Below, piece after piece: positions 34,881-44,813 of a stretch of DNA of 63,459 nucleotides (positions are counted from its first letter, which is position 1; each line of letters begins with the position of its first letter). Origin of the DNA: an uncultured bacterium. Its GTDB lineage: Bacteria > Dictyoglomota > Dictyoglomia > Dictyoglomales > Dictyoglomaceae. Made by a program: the position numbers and the translations under genes. Below the pieces are notes generated by a model. It was not told where the DNA came from. It worked only from the letters and a program-made list of their open reading frames with translations, and ran no database searches. The stretch covers positions 1 to 63,459 of the forward strand of contig CALHLF010000039.1 of assembly GCA_938034905.1 (NCBI GenBank), written 5' to 3'.

Positions 34881-35926
34881 AGAAATTCGCAATTGGTGCT
34901 ATAAAGACTGTTGCTCCTGGAACTCAATTAAGAGAAGCCTTAGATCAGATAGTAAGAGCAAAGACAGGAGCTCTTATAGTTATTGGAGATTTAGAAAAAA
35001 TTAAACCATTACTAAATGGGGGGTTCCCTTTAGATATTGATTTTTCCCCAAATAGACTTTATGAACTTTCCAAAATGGATGGAGCTATTATTCTTAGTAA
35101 AGACTGTAAAAAAATACTTTTTGCAAATGTAATCCTACTCCCAGATACAAAAATTCCTTCTCAAGAGACTGGAGCAAGACATGCAACTGCTGAAAGAGTT
35201 GCAAGGCAAACGGGACAATTGGTCATTAGTGTCTCTCAAAAAAAGGATACTATTACCCTTTATCAAAGTGATTGGAAGTATGTATTAAGAGATGTAGAAG
35301 AAATATTAGCAAAAGCAACTCAAGCATTACAAACATTAGAAAGATATAGAAGTATATATGATGAATTTCTTCAAAGATTAAATGCATTGGAAATAGAAAA
35401 TCAGGTTACTTTATTAGAAGTTATTTTATTCCTACATAAAGTAGGAATGCTTTTAGCTGTGGGAAAAGAGGTAGAAAATTATCTTATTGAATTAGGATCA
35501 GAAGGAAGATTAATAGAACTTCAGCTTGAAACCTTGATAGCAGGCGTCCCTGAGGAAGGTCTTTTAACTGTTAGAGATTACGCTAAAATGAATGAGGATT
35601 ATGACAATATCTATAGAAACCTTTTAAATAATTTTAAAGGGGATTTTCAAAGTTTTTCAACGATTGCTGGGGAGATAATGGGTTATACAAAAGAAGAAAT
35701 TGAATTAAATATTACTGTTGTTCCAAGGGGGTATAGACTACTAAGTAGATTATCCTTTATTCCCAGCAATGTAATGGAAAATCTTGTAAAGCATTTTGGT
35801 ATTTTGCCACGAATTCTTGAAAGCTCTTTAGAAGATCTTGATAATATTGAGGGAATAGGGGAGGTGAGAGCAAAAAGAATTAAAGAGGGATTAACAAGAC
35901 TTCAGAAATCTGTTTTAATCATATAA
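34868..35926 (+). CDS. disA: DNA integrity scanning protein DisA, variant cyclase motif
   Basis: An octameric diadenylate cyclase that makes c-di-AMP and pauses at branched DNA, 352 residues. The DAC domain shows DGAIILSKDCKKILFANV and GARHATAERVARQTGQLVIS. A helical spine and a HhH DNA-binding domain follow (SSLEDLDNIEGIGEVRAKRI). The usual ATP-binding segment reads G-T-R-H-R, while here it is G-A-R-H-A, so the second Arg of the RHR motif is Ala. This may weaken cyclase activity. The DGA motif is intact. Confidence 0.92.
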   Translation: MAELKKFAIGAIKTVAPGTQLREALDQIVRAKTGALIVIGDLEKIKPLLNGGFPLDIDFSPNRLYELSKMDGAIILSKDCKKILFANVILLPDTKIPSQETGARHATAERVARQTGQLVISVSQKKDTITLYQSDWKYVLRDVEEILAKATQALQTLERYRSIYDEFLQRLNALEIENQVTLLEVILFLHKVGMLLAVGKEVENYLIELGSEGRLIELQLETLIAGVPEEGLLTVRDYAKMNEDYDNIYRNLLNNFKGDFQSFSTIAGEIMGYTKEEIELNITVVPRGYRLLSRLSFIPSNVMENLVKHFGILPRILESSLEDLDNIEGIGEVRAKRIKEGLTRLQKSVLII

Positions 35927-35971
35927 TCATTATTTATTCCATTTATATAAATTTTGGAGGATGAATTTTTT

Positions 35972-36778
35972 ATGAAAAAAGAAGTGAAGTTATTGTTAGC
36001 AACAAATATTTTCCCCTTTATAGGATTATTTATTATATCTCTTTGGATTATACTCGGCGGAAACAAGAATATAGCTTTATATTTGACATTGATATTTTTC
36101 TTTCTTTTTATTTTTGGGTTTTATTACTTTTATGTTAGGAGAAGAATTTTTTCTGATATTCTTAATTTTCCATCGGTGAAGATTTTAGATACCAGCGTAA
36201 TTATTGATGGAAGAATTGTTGATATTTTAAAAACCAATTTTATAGAGGGAAAAATTGTAATTCCTCGTTTTGTTCTAAAAGAACTACAGCAATTAGCAGA
36301 TTCCTCAGAATCTCTAAAAAAGAATAGAGGAAGATATGGTTTAGATAATCTAAGTAAAATAAGAAAAGAATTGAAGGAACAAGTTATAATTGTAGAAAAA
36401 GATTTTACAAATATTCATAGTGTAGATTCAAAACTTGTAAAATTAGCAAAGATATTAAATGGAAAAATAATTACAAATGATTACGGATTAAATAAATTAG
36501 CTAAAATTGAAGGAATAACTGTTCTAAATATAAATGAATTAGCAAATGCTTTAAAACCCATTTATTTGCCTGGAGAAGAATTACAAATAAGCATATTAAA
36601 AGAAGGAAAAGAAGTAGGACAGGGAGTTGGATATTTAGAAGATGGAACTATGGTTGTGGTGGAAAATGGGAGAAAATATATTGGTTCCACTTTAAGAGTT
36701 GTAGTTACAAGTGTATTTCAGACTGCTGCAGGGAGAATAATTTTTGCAAGAGTAAAAGAGGAAAGAAGATTTGGTTAA
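35972..36778 (+). CDS. Membrane-anchored PIN/TRAM domain protein (YacL type)
   Basis: Two N-terminal transmembrane helices (residues about 8-50) precede a PIN nuclease-like domain ([34 protein letters not shown]). A C-terminal TRAM RNA-binding domain follows ([20 protein letters not shown]). The order radA-disA-yacL-ispD-ispF is the same as in Bacillus. The listed longer frame starts with TTG at 35954, but GGAGG lies just after it, so ATG 35972 is preferred (268 residues). The acidic PIN residues are present, so RNase activity is possible but untested for this family. Confidence 0.85.
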   Translation: MKKEVKLLLATNIFPFIGLFIISLWIILGGNKNIALYLTLIFFFLFIFGFYYFYVRRRIFSDILNFPSVKILDTSVIIDGRIVDILKTNFIEGKIVIPRFVLKELQQLADSSESLKKNRGRYGLDNLSKIRKELKEQVIIVEKDFTNIHSVDSKLVKLAKILNGKIITNDYGLNKLAKIEGITVLNINELANALKPIYLPGEELQISILKEGKEVGQGVGYLEDGTMVVVENGRKYIGSTLRVVVTSVFQTAAGRIIFARVKEERRFG

Positions 36779-37460
36779 GAAGATTTTAGGAATTATTTTA
36801 GCAGCAGGAAGAGGAGAAAGATTTGGGAAAGAAGATAAACTTCTTCAGGATTTAATGGGGAAGCCAGTAATATATTACCCTCTTTTTACTTTGGAAAAGG
36901 TTGATGAGATAAATGAAATTGTAATAGTTAGCAATAAAGAAAAAAAGAATTTACTAAAAGATCTTGTAAAAAAATGGAACTTTAAAAAGGTAAGAGAGAT
37001 AATCGAGGGTGGAAAAGAAAGACAGGATTCAGTATACAATGCTTTAAAAACCTTTTCCTCTTATGACTATGTTTTGATTCATGATGGGGCAAGACCATTA
37101 ATAAAAGAAGAGTTGGTAAAAAGAGTTATTCAAGAGGGCTTAGAAAAAAAGGCTATTATTTCTGGAATTCCTGTTAAGGATACTATTAAATTAATATCCT
37201 CTATGAAGGTAGAGAAAACTCTTCCCCGAGAGAAATTATGGCAGATTCAAACCCCTCAATTTTTTGAATATTCATTAATATTAAAAGCCCATGAGAAAGC
37301 AAAAGAAGATAACTTTTATGGTACAGATGATGGAGTATTAGTAGAAAGATTAAATTATCCGGTTTATGTTGTTGAAGGAGAATGGTGGAATATTAAAATA
37401 ACTACAAAGGAGGATTTATTTCTTGTTAGATGGTTAATGGAGAGAAAATTTTTAAAATAG
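36771..37460 (+). CDS. ispD: 2-C-methyl-D-erythritol 4-phosphate cytidylyltransferase
   Basis: The third step of the non-mevalonate pathway. It transfers CMP to methylerythritol phosphate. The nucleotide loop [19 protein letters not shown] is N-terminal, and [11 protein letters not shown] and [10 protein letters not shown] are conserved substrate segments. Length is 229 residues. The start is TTG 36771 with AGAGGAAAG before it, and it overlaps the PIN/TRAM gene by eight bases. Confidence 0.93.
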   Translation: MVKKILGIILAAGRGERFGKEDKLLQDLMGKPVIYYPLFTLEKVDEINEIVIVSNKEKKNLLKDLVKKWNFKKVREIIEGGKERQDSVYNALKTFSSYDYVLIHDGARPLIKEELVKRVIQEGLEKKAIISGIPVKDTIKLISSMKVEKTLPREKLWQIQTPQFFEYSLILKAHEKAKEDNFYGTDDGVLVERLNYPVYVVEGEWWNIKITTKEDLFLVRWLMERKFLK

Positions 37461-37939
37461 GTCTAGGATACGATATTCATCCCTTTTCTGAGGGTAGGAA
37501 ATTGATTTTAGGGGGTATAGAAATCCCTTATAAAAAAGGGTTAAAGGGACATTCCGATGGGGATGTTCTTATTCATGCAATTATGGATGCTTTACTTGGT
37601 GCTTTAGGACTTCCCGATATAGGTTTTTTCTTTCCCAATAATAATGAAAAATATAAAAACATAGAAAGTTCGGTTCTTTTGAAAGAAGTATTAAAAATGG
37701 TTAAGGAAGAAAATTTTAAAATTGAAAATATAGATGCAGTGATCATTGCGGAAGAGCCTAAAATTCTACCCTATAGGGAGAGAATTATTTCCAATTTATC
37801 TTATCATCTTTCTATTTCTCAAGAAAATATCAGTATAAAAGCAACAACTAATGAAGGGATAGGTTTCATAGGAAAAAAAGAGGGAATAGCTGTTTTAGCA
37901 GTAGCTTTATTATCAAAGGAAAAGAAATATGAAGGATAA
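37430..37939 (+). CDS. ispF: 2-C-methyl-D-erythritol 2,4-cyclodiphosphate synthase
   Basis: A trimeric zinc enzyme that closes the cyclodiphosphate ring, 169 residues. [19 protein letters not shown] carries the Asp-x-His zinc pair, LKGHSDGDVLIHAIMDALLG gives the third ligand, and KATTNEGIGFIGKKEGI is the CDP-binding region. The reading frame overlaps ispD by 31 bases, which suggests coupled translation. With ispE at 11913 the window holds three steps of the pathway. Confidence 0.95.
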   Translation: MVNGEKIFKIGLGYDIHPFSEGRKLILGGIEIPYKKGLKGHSDGDVLIHAIMDALLGALGLPDIGFFFPNNNEKYKNIESSVLLKEVLKMVKEENFKIENIDAVIIAEEPKILPYRERIISNLSYHLSISQENISIKATTNEGIGFIGKKEGIAVLAVALLSKEKKYEG

Positions 37940-38651
37940 AATTTATGGCAAAAACACTGTTCTTGAAGCCTTAAAAGGAGATATAAGTATTAATAAGATT
38001 CTTGTTTCCAAGAATATCCATAAAGATAAAAAGATTATCGATATTATAAATTTGGCAAAGGATAAAGGTATTCCTATTCAATTTGTAGAAAAGGAATGGA
38101 TTGATAAAGAGAGCAATGGAAAATCCCAAGGGGTTTTAGCATATATCTCGCCAATAAGATATTATGAATGGGAGGATGTTCAGAGTTCAATTGATTCTTC
38201 AAGAGACTTTATCGTAATTTTAGATCATGTTCAAGATCCTCAAAACTTAGGGTCTGCTATAAGAACCTCAGAATTTGGGGGAGCAAAGGTACTTGTTATT
38301 CCTAAAGTAAGATCTGCTCAAATATCTTCTTTAGTATTTAAGGTATCTGCTGGAGCCTTAAGTTATTTGCCTGTTGTAAGAGTAGTAAATATCTCTCAAT
38401 TTTTAAGAAACTTAAAAAATGATGGATGGTTCATTGTTGGAGCTGACTTAAATACAGATTTGTTATATAATCAAGTAGAATATAAATTTCCTTTAGCTTT
38501 AGTCATTGGAAGTGAGGGAGAAGGATTACATAGATTGGTAAAACAAGAATGTGACATATTAGTAAAGATACCAAGATTTGGAAGGGTTGATTCTCTAAAT
38601 TTATCTGTTGCCTTAGGAATTTTAATTTATAAAATTAGGGAAAGTTTATGA
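37929..38651 (+). CDS. rlmB: TrmH/RlmB family rRNA 2'-O-methyltransferase
   Basis: A SPOUT methyltransferase of 240 residues, probably for a conserved guanosine in 23S rRNA. YGKNTVLEAL begins the small substrate-binding domain. The knot motifs are ILDHVQDPQNLGSAIRTSEF, LVIGSEGEGLHRLV and IPRFGRVDSLNLSVALGI. It overlaps ispF by 11 bases and the recombinase gene by four. Some TrmH relatives modify tRNA instead. Confidence 0.9.
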   Translation: MKDKIYGKNTVLEALKGDISINKILVSKNIHKDKKIIDIINLAKDKGIPIQFVEKEWIDKESNGKSQGVLAYISPIRYYEWEDVQSSIDSSRDFIVILDHVQDPQNLGSAIRTSEFGGAKVLVIPKVRSAQISSLVFKVSAGALSYLPVVRVVNISQFLRNLKNDGWFIVGADLNTDLLYNQVEYKFPLALVIGSEGEGLHRLVKQECDILVKIPRFGRVDSLNLSVALGILIYKIRESL

Positions 38652-39538
38652 AGGATATATTTACAGATTTTCTCTTTTATTTGCAATATGAAAGAAATTT
38701 ATCATCAAATACTTTTTTATCTTATAGAAAGGATCTATTAGATTTCGTAAATTTTTTAGAAAAAAATAACATTAATTTTGTAGATTTTAATAGGAAAATA
38801 TGGCAAAAATATTTAGAAAATCTATACTCTAAATATACACCAAGATCTATATCTCGAAAGATCTCTGCAATAAGAACATTCTTTAAATTCCTTACAAGAG
38901 AGGGATATATAAAAAAGAACTATGCAAATTTTATTAGTAATCCTAAAATTCCTCAATATCTTCCTTCTTTTTTAGAAGAAGATGAGATTTTAAAAATTTT
39001 AAATCTTCCTGATCCTACAACCCCCTTAGGACGAAGAAATCAAGCTATATTAGAATCTTTGTATGCAGGAGGATTCAGGGTTTCAGAACTTGTAACCCTA
39101 AATTTAGAAGATGTAGACTTAAAGAGGGGACTAATTAGGTGTTTTGGAAAGGGTAATAAAGAAAGAATTGTTCCTATAGGTGAATATGCAAAGGAGAGTT
39201 TAGAAAAATATTTAGAAGTAAGGACATATTTTAGACCAAAAGAAAATGAAAAAGCTTTGTTTTTAAATAAAAAAGGGAGAAGAATAAGTAGACAAGGGAT
39301 ATGGCTAATAATAAATAAATATAAAAAAATCTTAAATCTTCCCAAGAAAGTTTCTCCTCACACTTTTAGACATAGTTTTGCTACTCATCTTTTATCTAGG
39401 GGGGCAGATATAAGGATTGTTCAAGAACTTTTGGGACATTCAAATATTTCTTCTACTCAAATTTATACTCATATAACTTCAAATAGATTGCATGAAGTTT
39501 ATAAAAGGTCCCATCCCTTGTCAAGGAAAATAAGATGA
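38648..39538 (+). CDS. xerD: Tyrosine recombinase XerC/XerD
   Basis: A site-specific recombinase of 296 residues for chromosome dimer resolution. It has the N-terminal SAM-like DNA-binding domain ([20 protein letters not shown]). The catalytic residues are in [37 protein letters not shown] (nucleophile Tyr). The deoB neighbour matches the xerD-deoB order in Firmicutes. XerC and XerD cannot be told apart from the sequence alone, and thermophiles often have only one. No phage or integron context is present. Confidence 0.88.
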   Translation: MKDIFTDFLFYLQYERNLSSNTFLSYRKDLLDFVNFLEKNNINFVDFNRKIWQKYLENLYSKYTPRSISRKISAIRTFFKFLTREGYIKKNYANFISNPKIPQYLPSFLEEDEILKILNLPDPTTPLGRRNQAILESLYAGGFRVSELVTLNLEDVDLKRGLIRCFGKGNKERIVPIGEYAKESLEKYLEVRTYFRPKENEKALFLNKKGRRISRQGIWLIINKYKKILNLPKKVSPHTFRHSFATHLLSRGADIRIVQELLGHSNISSTQIYTHITSNRLHEVYKRSHPLSRKIR

Positions 39539-40701
39539 AAAGAGTAATTTTAATTGTTTTAGATGGCGTAGGAATTGGAGAACTTCCTGATGCCTATAAA
39601 TTTAATGATCAGGGAAGTAATACATTAGCAAATATTGCAAAAGCAATAGGGGGATTAAATCTCCCTAATCTGGAAAAGTTAGGTCTTTCCAATATATTTC
39701 CAATTCTTGGAATAAGAAAACAAGAAAAACCCTTTTCCTATTTTGGTAAGATGGCAGAGAAATCTCCTGGCAAGGATACTACTACAGGTCACTGGGAAAT
39801 TGCAGGAATAATTTTAGATAAGCCCTTTCCTGTTTATCCCAATGGCTTTCCCAAGGAGATCATAGAGAAATTTGAAAAAGAAATTGGAAGAAAAGTCTTA
39901 GGGAATTATCCATCATCAGGAACAGAAATAATTAATAAATTAGGAGAAGAGCATATAAAAACTGGATATCCTATAGTGTATACCTCTGCAGATAGTGTCT
40001 TTCAAATAGCAGCCCATGAAGAAGTTATTCCCATCGAGGAACTTTATAGAATATGCGAGATTGCAAGAAACATTCTTCAAGGAGAGCATAAAGTAGCAAG
40101 GGTTATTGCAAGACCATTCTTAGGAGAAAAAGGAAATTTTTATAGAACTTCAAGAAGAAAGGATTTTTCTTTACCTCCACCAAGAAAGACATTATTAGAT
40201 TATTTAAAGGAAGAGGGGAAAGATGTTATTGGTATTGGAAAAATTGAAGATATTTTTGCAGGTAGAGGAGTCACACTAAGTTTACATCAGGAAAACAATA
40301 AAGAAGGGATGGAAAATATAATTAAAGCATTGAATATCTTAAGGGAGGGTATAATTTTTGCAAATCTTGTAGATTTTGATATGCTATATGGACATAGAAA
40401 TAATATAGAAGGATTTGCTAAGGCATTAGAAGAATTTGATTCCTTTATTCCAAAGATTTTATCTTTATTAAAACATGAAGATATATTGATAATTACTGCA
40501 GATCATGGGTGTGATCCGACTACAGAAAGTACTGATCATTCTCGGGAATATGTTCCTTTATTAATATACTCACCAAGATTTTTGAAACCTAACTCCTTGG
40601 GGATACAGTCTTCCTTTTCAAATCTTGGTAAAACTATTGCAGATTATTTTAAAATAGAAAATGACTTAGATGGAGAAAGTTTTTTAGAAAAACTTATATG
40701 A
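39535..40701 (+). CDS. deoB: Phosphopentomutase
   Basis: An alkaline-phosphatase-superfamily enzyme of 388 residues that interconverts (deoxy)ribose 1- and 5-phosphates. The N-terminal metal site is [13 protein letters not shown], the phosphate-acceptor threonine lies in [12 protein letters not shown], and the second metal site is [20 protein letters not shown]. The gene overlaps the recombinase by four bases and is followed by pdp, with which it forms a nucleoside salvage pair. Confidence 0.95.
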   Translation: MKRVILIVLDGVGIGELPDAYKFNDQGSNTLANIAKAIGGLNLPNLEKLGLSNIFPILGIRKQEKPFSYFGKMAEKSPGKDTTTGHWEIAGIILDKPFPVYPNGFPKEIIEKFEKEIGRKVLGNYPSSGTEIINKLGEEHIKTGYPIVYTSADSVFQIAAHEEVIPIEELYRICEIARNILQGEHKVARVIARPFLGEKGNFYRTSRRKDFSLPPPRKTLLDYLKEEGKDVIGIGKIEDIFAGRGVTLSLHQENNKEGMENIIKALNILREGIIFANLVDFDMLYGHRNNIEGFAKALEEFDSFIPKILSLLKHEDILIITADHGCDPTTESTDHSREYVPLLIYSPRFLKPNSLGIQSSFSNLGKTIADYFKIENDLDGESFLEKLI

Positions 40702-40710
40702 GGTGAATTT

Positions 40711-42012
40711 ATGAGAATGGTGGATATCATAATAAAGAAAAGAAATGGAGAAAAATTAAGTAGAGAAGAAATTGAGTTTTTAATTGATAAATATTTAGAA
40801 AATGAAATACCCGACTATCAAATGTCTGCATTATTAATGGCAATTTATTTTAGGGGTATGGACGATGAAGAAACTACAATACTCACTGAGAAGATGGCAA
40901 ATACTGGTAAAATAATAGACCTCTCCGAAATAGAGGGAATAAAAATAGATAAACATAGTACTGGTGGGGTTGGAGATAAAACAACCTTAGTATTTGCTCC
41001 ATTAATATCTGCATATGGATTCCCTATTGCAAAAATGTCTGGAAGAAGTTTAGGACATACAGGTGGAACAATAGACAAATTAGAGTCGATTCCAGGATTT
41101 AGGACAAATTTAACCCTTGAAGAAGTGATTAATCAAGTTAAAAAAATTGGAATATCAATAGTAGGACAAACAGAAAATTTGGTACCAGCAGATAAAAAAA
41201 TTTATGCTTTAAGAGATGTAACAGGAACTGTAGATTCTATCCCTTTAATTGCCAGTAGTATTATGAGTAAGAAAATTGCAGGAGGTTCTGATATTATTGT
41301 GTTAGATGTAAAGGTGGGAAAGGGAGCTTTTATAGAATCTATCGATAAAGCAGAAAAGTTAGCAACATTGATGGTAAATATTGGAAGAAGATTGGGCAAA
41401 AAAATTTCTGTAGTAATATCTAATATGGATGAACCCTTAGGAAACACAGTGGGAAATTCTTTAGAGGTTATAGAAGCAATAGAAACTTTAAAGGGATATG
41501 GACCATCTGATTTAAAGGAATTAGTTATTAATCTTGGGGTTCAGGCAGTTTTATTATCTGGTAAAGAAAAAGATGAGGAAAAAATTAGAAGAGACTTAGA
41601 GAATTTGATAAAGAATGGCTCTGCATTAAAAAAATTTAGAGATTTAATAGTTGCCCAAGGAGGAAATGATGAAGTGATTGATAATTATAAATTATTTCCC
41701 CAAGCTAAAATTCAAAAGGAAATTTTTTCAAGAGAAGAAGGATATATAACTAAAATGGATGCTTATCTTATTGCAAAAAGTGTTATGGCTTTAGGGGCGG
41801 GAAGAGATAAAAAAGATGATGTTATTGATCTTTCTGTAGGGATAAAAATTCATAAAAAATTAGGGGATAAAGTTGAGAAAAATGAGCCAATTGTTACATT
41901 TTTTGCTAATGATTCTTCTAAGTTATCAATAGCTCAGGAAATTTTTAAAAATGCGTATAAAATTGGAAAAGATAGAATAGATAAAAGATTAATTTTAAAA
42001 ATAATAAAATAG
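40711..42012 (+). CDS. pdp: Pyrimidine-nucleoside phosphorylase
   Basis: A 433-residue enzyme that splits thymidine or uridine into base and (deoxy)ribose 1-phosphate, which DeoB then uses. DKHSTGGVGDKTTLV is the phosphate loop. KMSGRSLGHTGGTIDKLESI and the C-terminal domain (AGRDKKDDVIDLSVGI) are typical. AGGTGA lies before ATG 40711. Family members differ in thymidine versus uridine preference, which cannot be decided here. Confidence 0.94.
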   Translation: MRMVDIIIKKRNGEKLSREEIEFLIDKYLENEIPDYQMSALLMAIYFRGMDDEETTILTEKMANTGKIIDLSEIEGIKIDKHSTGGVGDKTTLVFAPLISAYGFPIAKMSGRSLGHTGGTIDKLESIPGFRTNLTLEEVINQVKKIGISIVGQTENLVPADKKIYALRDVTGTVDSIPLIASSIMSKKIAGGSDIIVLDVKVGKGAFIESIDKAEKLATLMVNIGRRLGKKISVVISNMDEPLGNTVGNSLEVIEAIETLKGYGPSDLKELVINLGVQAVLLSGKEKDEEKIRRDLENLIKNGSALKKFRDLIVAQGGNDEVIDNYKLFPQAKIQKEIFSREEGYITKMDAYLIAKSVMALGAGRDKKDDVIDLSVGIKIHKKLGDKVEKNEPIVTFFANDSSKLSIAQEIFKNAYKIGKDRIDKRLILKIIK

Positions 42013-42022
42013 GGGGAAATTT

Positions 42023-42628
42023 ATGATTTTTAATATAGGAAGTTTTCAAGAACTTATATGGAGATTGATGGCAATCTTATTTGCCATTACAATTCATGAA
42101 TTTTTTCATGGAAAGGTTGCAGATTGGGAAGGGGATCCAACCCCTCGTCTTTCTGGCAGGTTAACCTTAAATCCCATTGCTCATATTGATCCTATTGGAT
42201 TTTTGATGCTAATTTTTTTTCGATTTGGATGGGCAAAACCTGTTCCTGTAAATTTTTATAATCTAAGAAGGGGAAGGAAAAGTGTAATATTAGTTTCCCT
42301 TGCAGGCCCCTTATCCAATATAATCTTTGCTTTTTTATTAAGTTTATTTTGGAGGTTTAATCTAAATCTTCCAGTAAATTTCATAAGATTTTCTATAGAA
42401 TTGGCTATCCTAAACTTATATCTTGGAATTTTTAATCTTATTCCTATTCCTCCTTTAGATGGATCTCACATCTTAGAATCCTTACTCCCTTATTCCTATA
42501 GACATTATTTTGATTTTTTAAGGATTTATGGATTTTTTATTTTAATTCTTTTAATATCTACAGGATTATTATTAAAAATAATTCGACCAGTTTTATATTT
42601 TTTTATTTATCTTTTGGGACTTTTTTAA
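42023..42628 (+). CDS. Site-2 protease family (M50) membrane metalloprotease
   Basis: A protein of 201 residues with about five membrane helices. The zinc motif is AITIHEFFHGKVADWEGDPT, the HExxH embedded in a helix, followed by SGRLTLNPIAHIDPIGFLM. The third ligand region is NLIPIPPLDGSHIL. This is the short YwhC/FtsH-independent type of rhomboid-like peptidase found beside deoB/pdp, trpS and scpAB in Firmicutes. Its substrate is unknown. Confidence 0.9.
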   Translation: MIFNIGSFQELIWRLMAILFAITIHEFFHGKVADWEGDPTPRLSGRLTLNPIAHIDPIGFLMLIFFRFGWAKPVPVNFYNLRRGRKSVILVSLAGPLSNIIFAFLLSLFWRFNLNLPVNFIRFSIELAILNLYLGIFNLIPIPPLDGSHILESLLPYSYRHYFDFLRIYGFFILILLISTGLLLKIIRPVLYFFIYLLGLF

Positions 42629-42671
42629 TATAATTTTGTTAAAATCCCAATAATTATGGAGGAGAGTCTAA

Positions 42672-43664
42672 ATGAAGATAGGAAGAATTCTTTCTGGCAT
42701 GAGACCAACAGGTAAACTTCATTTAGGTCATAAATTGGGGGTATTAGATAATTGGGTAAAATTACAAGACTCCTATGAGTGCTTTTTTGAGATTGCTGAT
42801 TGGCATGCCCTTACCACCCACTATAAAGAAACAGAGAGTTTAAAAGATAATATTTTCCAAATGGTATGTGATTGGCTAAGTGTAGGAATTAATCCAAATA
42901 AAAGTATAATTTTTAGACAGTCAGATGTTTTAGAGCATAGTGAGCTTTTTATTTTATTTTCTATGTTTGTTCCATTACCATGGCTCGAAAGAAATCCCAC
43001 TTATAAGGAACAGTTGAGGGAAATAGAGGGAAGAGATCTTTTTACCTATGGATTTCTGGGATACCCAGTTCTACAGGCAGCAGATATTCTTATATATAGA
43101 GCAGATACTGTTCCTGTAGGAGAGGACCAACTACCTCATTTAGAGCTTACGCGAGAAATAGCTCGAAGGTTTAATTATCTCTACAAGCCTATATTTCCAG
43201 AACCTCAAGCAAAGCTTTCAGATGTTCCAGCTTTAATAGGAACTGATGGAAGAAGAATGCATAAAAGTTATGGAAATACTATACCTCTTGATACAGAAGA
43301 AGAGGATCTTAAAAATATTGTAAAGAATATGGTAACAGATCCTGCAAGGGTAAGAAGGAGTGATCCAGGACATCCCGAGGTTTGTCCTGTATTTTCCTAT
43401 CATAAGATATTTAATATTAAAGAGGTTGATTACATTTCTAATGCTTGTAAAACAGCAGAAATTGGATGTGTAGAGTGCAAAATGAAACTTTTTGTTAAAC
43501 TTAACGAGTTCCTAACACCTTCTCGAGAAAAAAGAAAATATTATATGGAACATCCAAAGGAAGTATGGGATATTATTTATGAAGGAAATAGAAAGGCAAG
43601 AGAAGAAGCCCAAAAAACTATGGATTTAGTAAGGGAGGCAATGGGGATAAAGATTTGGAAATAA
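42672..43664 (+). CDS. trpS: Tryptophanyl-tRNA synthetase
   Basis: A class I synthetase of 330 residues. The HIGH motif is in SGMRPTGKLHLGHKLGVL, and the KMSKS-type loop is GRRMHKSYGNTIPL. YPVLQAADILIYRADTVPVG is the tryptophan pocket region. GGAGGAGAG lies nine or so bases before ATG 42672. The gene ends 10 bases into scpA. Confidence 0.96.
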   Translation: MKIGRILSGMRPTGKLHLGHKLGVLDNWVKLQDSYECFFEIADWHALTTHYKETESLKDNIFQMVCDWLSVGINPNKSIIFRQSDVLEHSELFILFSMFVPLPWLERNPTYKEQLREIEGRDLFTYGFLGYPVLQAADILIYRADTVPVGEDQLPHLELTREIARRFNYLYKPIFPEPQAKLSDVPALIGTDGRRMHKSYGNTIPLDTEEEDLKNIVKNMVTDPARVRRSDPGHPEVCPVFSYHKIFNIKEVDYISNACKTAEIGCVECKMKLFVKLNEFLTPSREKRKYYMEHPKEVWDIIYEGNRKAREEAQKTMDLVREAMGIKIWK

Positions 43665-44314
43665 TTTATAATCCCTTTTATATAATAAAAGAAATTATAA
43701 ATAATGAGATTAATTCAAGAGTCTTTCCATTAAAAGAGATCATTGAGCAATATGAAAAATTAAATAAGAAAAAAGGGAAAGATCTAGAACTTACTACATA
43801 TTTCTTAGATGTAATAGTAGATATTTTAGAGATTAAACTGAAAAACTTTTTTCCTCAAGAGAAACAAATTAGGGATAAACAGGAAAGATCAATTATTTTT
43901 GTCTATAATAATAAAAATTGGGAGAGGATAAGAAATTATTTAGAAAAACAAGAGGAAAAGGGGATAAGAGTTTTTTTTAGAGAAAGAAGGAATGAGTTTT
44001 ACTTAGATGAAAAGGAAAAGATAAATATTACAAAAATCTACAAAACTTGGTTAAATTCAAAGAAATATAAAAATTATTCTTTTAATTTTCCAAGGGAAAT
44101 ATATAGAATCGAGGATAAAATGGAGGAGATATTAAAAAAGACTAAAAATAAAATACCTTTTTCAGAAATTATAAAAGGCTCATCTAAATTAGAAATAATA
44201 TATTATTTTCTTGCTTTATGTGAATTAGTAAATCAAGGATTAATTAAAGCTTATCAAAAGGAATTTTTTGATGAGATTTTCTTAGAAAGAAGTTTTGAAT
44301 ATGCAAGAGTATAG
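43655..44314 (+). CDS. scpA: ScpA-like segregation and condensation protein, short form
   Basis: The kleisin partner of SMC and ScpB in chromosome condensation. YNPFYIIKEIINNEINSRVF and LTTYFLDVIVDILEIKLKNFF resemble the N-terminal SMC-binding helices. The last 60 residues (MEEILKKTKNKIPFSEIIKG, IIYYFLALCELVNQGLIKAY) form the C-terminal winged helix. It has 219 residues and poorly conserved intermediate sequence, so it is shorter and more divergent than usual. The start is TTG 43655 after GGGAGG. Adjacency to scpB is the strongest support. Confidence 0.75.
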   Translation: MEIIYNPFYIIKEIINNEINSRVFPLKEIIEQYEKLNKKKGKDLELTTYFLDVIVDILEIKLKNFFPQEKQIRDKQERSIIFVYNNKNWERIRNYLEKQEEKGIRVFFRERRNEFYLDEKEKINITKIYKTWLNSKKYKNYSFNFPREIYRIEDKMEEILKKTKNKIPFSEIIKGSSKLEIIYYFLALCELVNQGLIKAYQKEFFDEIFLERSFEYARV

Positions 44315-44813
44315 AAATCTTTTAAAGAAACAAATAGAAGGATTAATCTTTATCTCTAATAAACCTGTAAGTTCTTCTGAAATCTCGAAATTTTTGGGGA
44401 TAGATGAAGGAGAAGTTTTAGAAATATTAGAAGAATTAGAAAGGGATTATAAAGAGAGAGGAATAAATTTATATAAAATTAATGGAAGATATGAATTTGG
44501 AACTTCTCCTGATATTTCTGATTTTTTATTAAAATTTTTAAAAGAAAAACGGGAGAAACTTAGTAAATCTGCACTTGAAATATTGTCAATTATAGCATAT
44601 CATCAACCTATAACAAAAGCTGAAATTGATGCATTAAGGGGAATAAAAAGTGATGGAATAATTCATAGTTTGTTGGAAAAGGGATTAATAAAGATAATAG
44701 GTAAAAAAGATACTCCTGGAAGACCATTTCTTTATGGTGTTTCCGAAAAATTTTATAAATATTTTTTAATTGAAGATGAAAAACAATTAAAAGATTTTGA
44801 GGAATTAGAATGA
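44301..44813 (+). CDS. scpB: Segregation and condensation protein B
   Basis: A 170-residue protein with two winged-helix domains (LIFISNKPVSSSEISKFLGI; KSALEILSIIAYHQPITKAE). TPGRPFLYGVSEKFYKYF is the family end motif. It clamps the ScpA kleisin on the SMC head. I use ATG 44301 rather than TTG 44295. It overlaps scpA by 14 bases and the RodZ gene by four. Confidence 0.92.
   Translation: MQEYRNLLKKQIEGLIFISNKPVSSSEISKFLGIDEGEVLEILEELERDYKERGINLYKINGRYEFGTSPDISDFLLKFLKEKREKLSKSALEILSIIAYHQPITKAEIDALRGIKSDGIIHSLLEKGLIKIIGKKDTPGRPFLYGVSEKFYKYFLIEDEKQLKDFEELE

Noticed and set aside
38648-39538. The tyrosine recombinase as an integrase of a mobile island.
   Set aside because: Neighbours are housekeeping genes in an order known from Firmicutes, and no direct repeats or phage genes flank it. 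XerC/D is the simpler reading.
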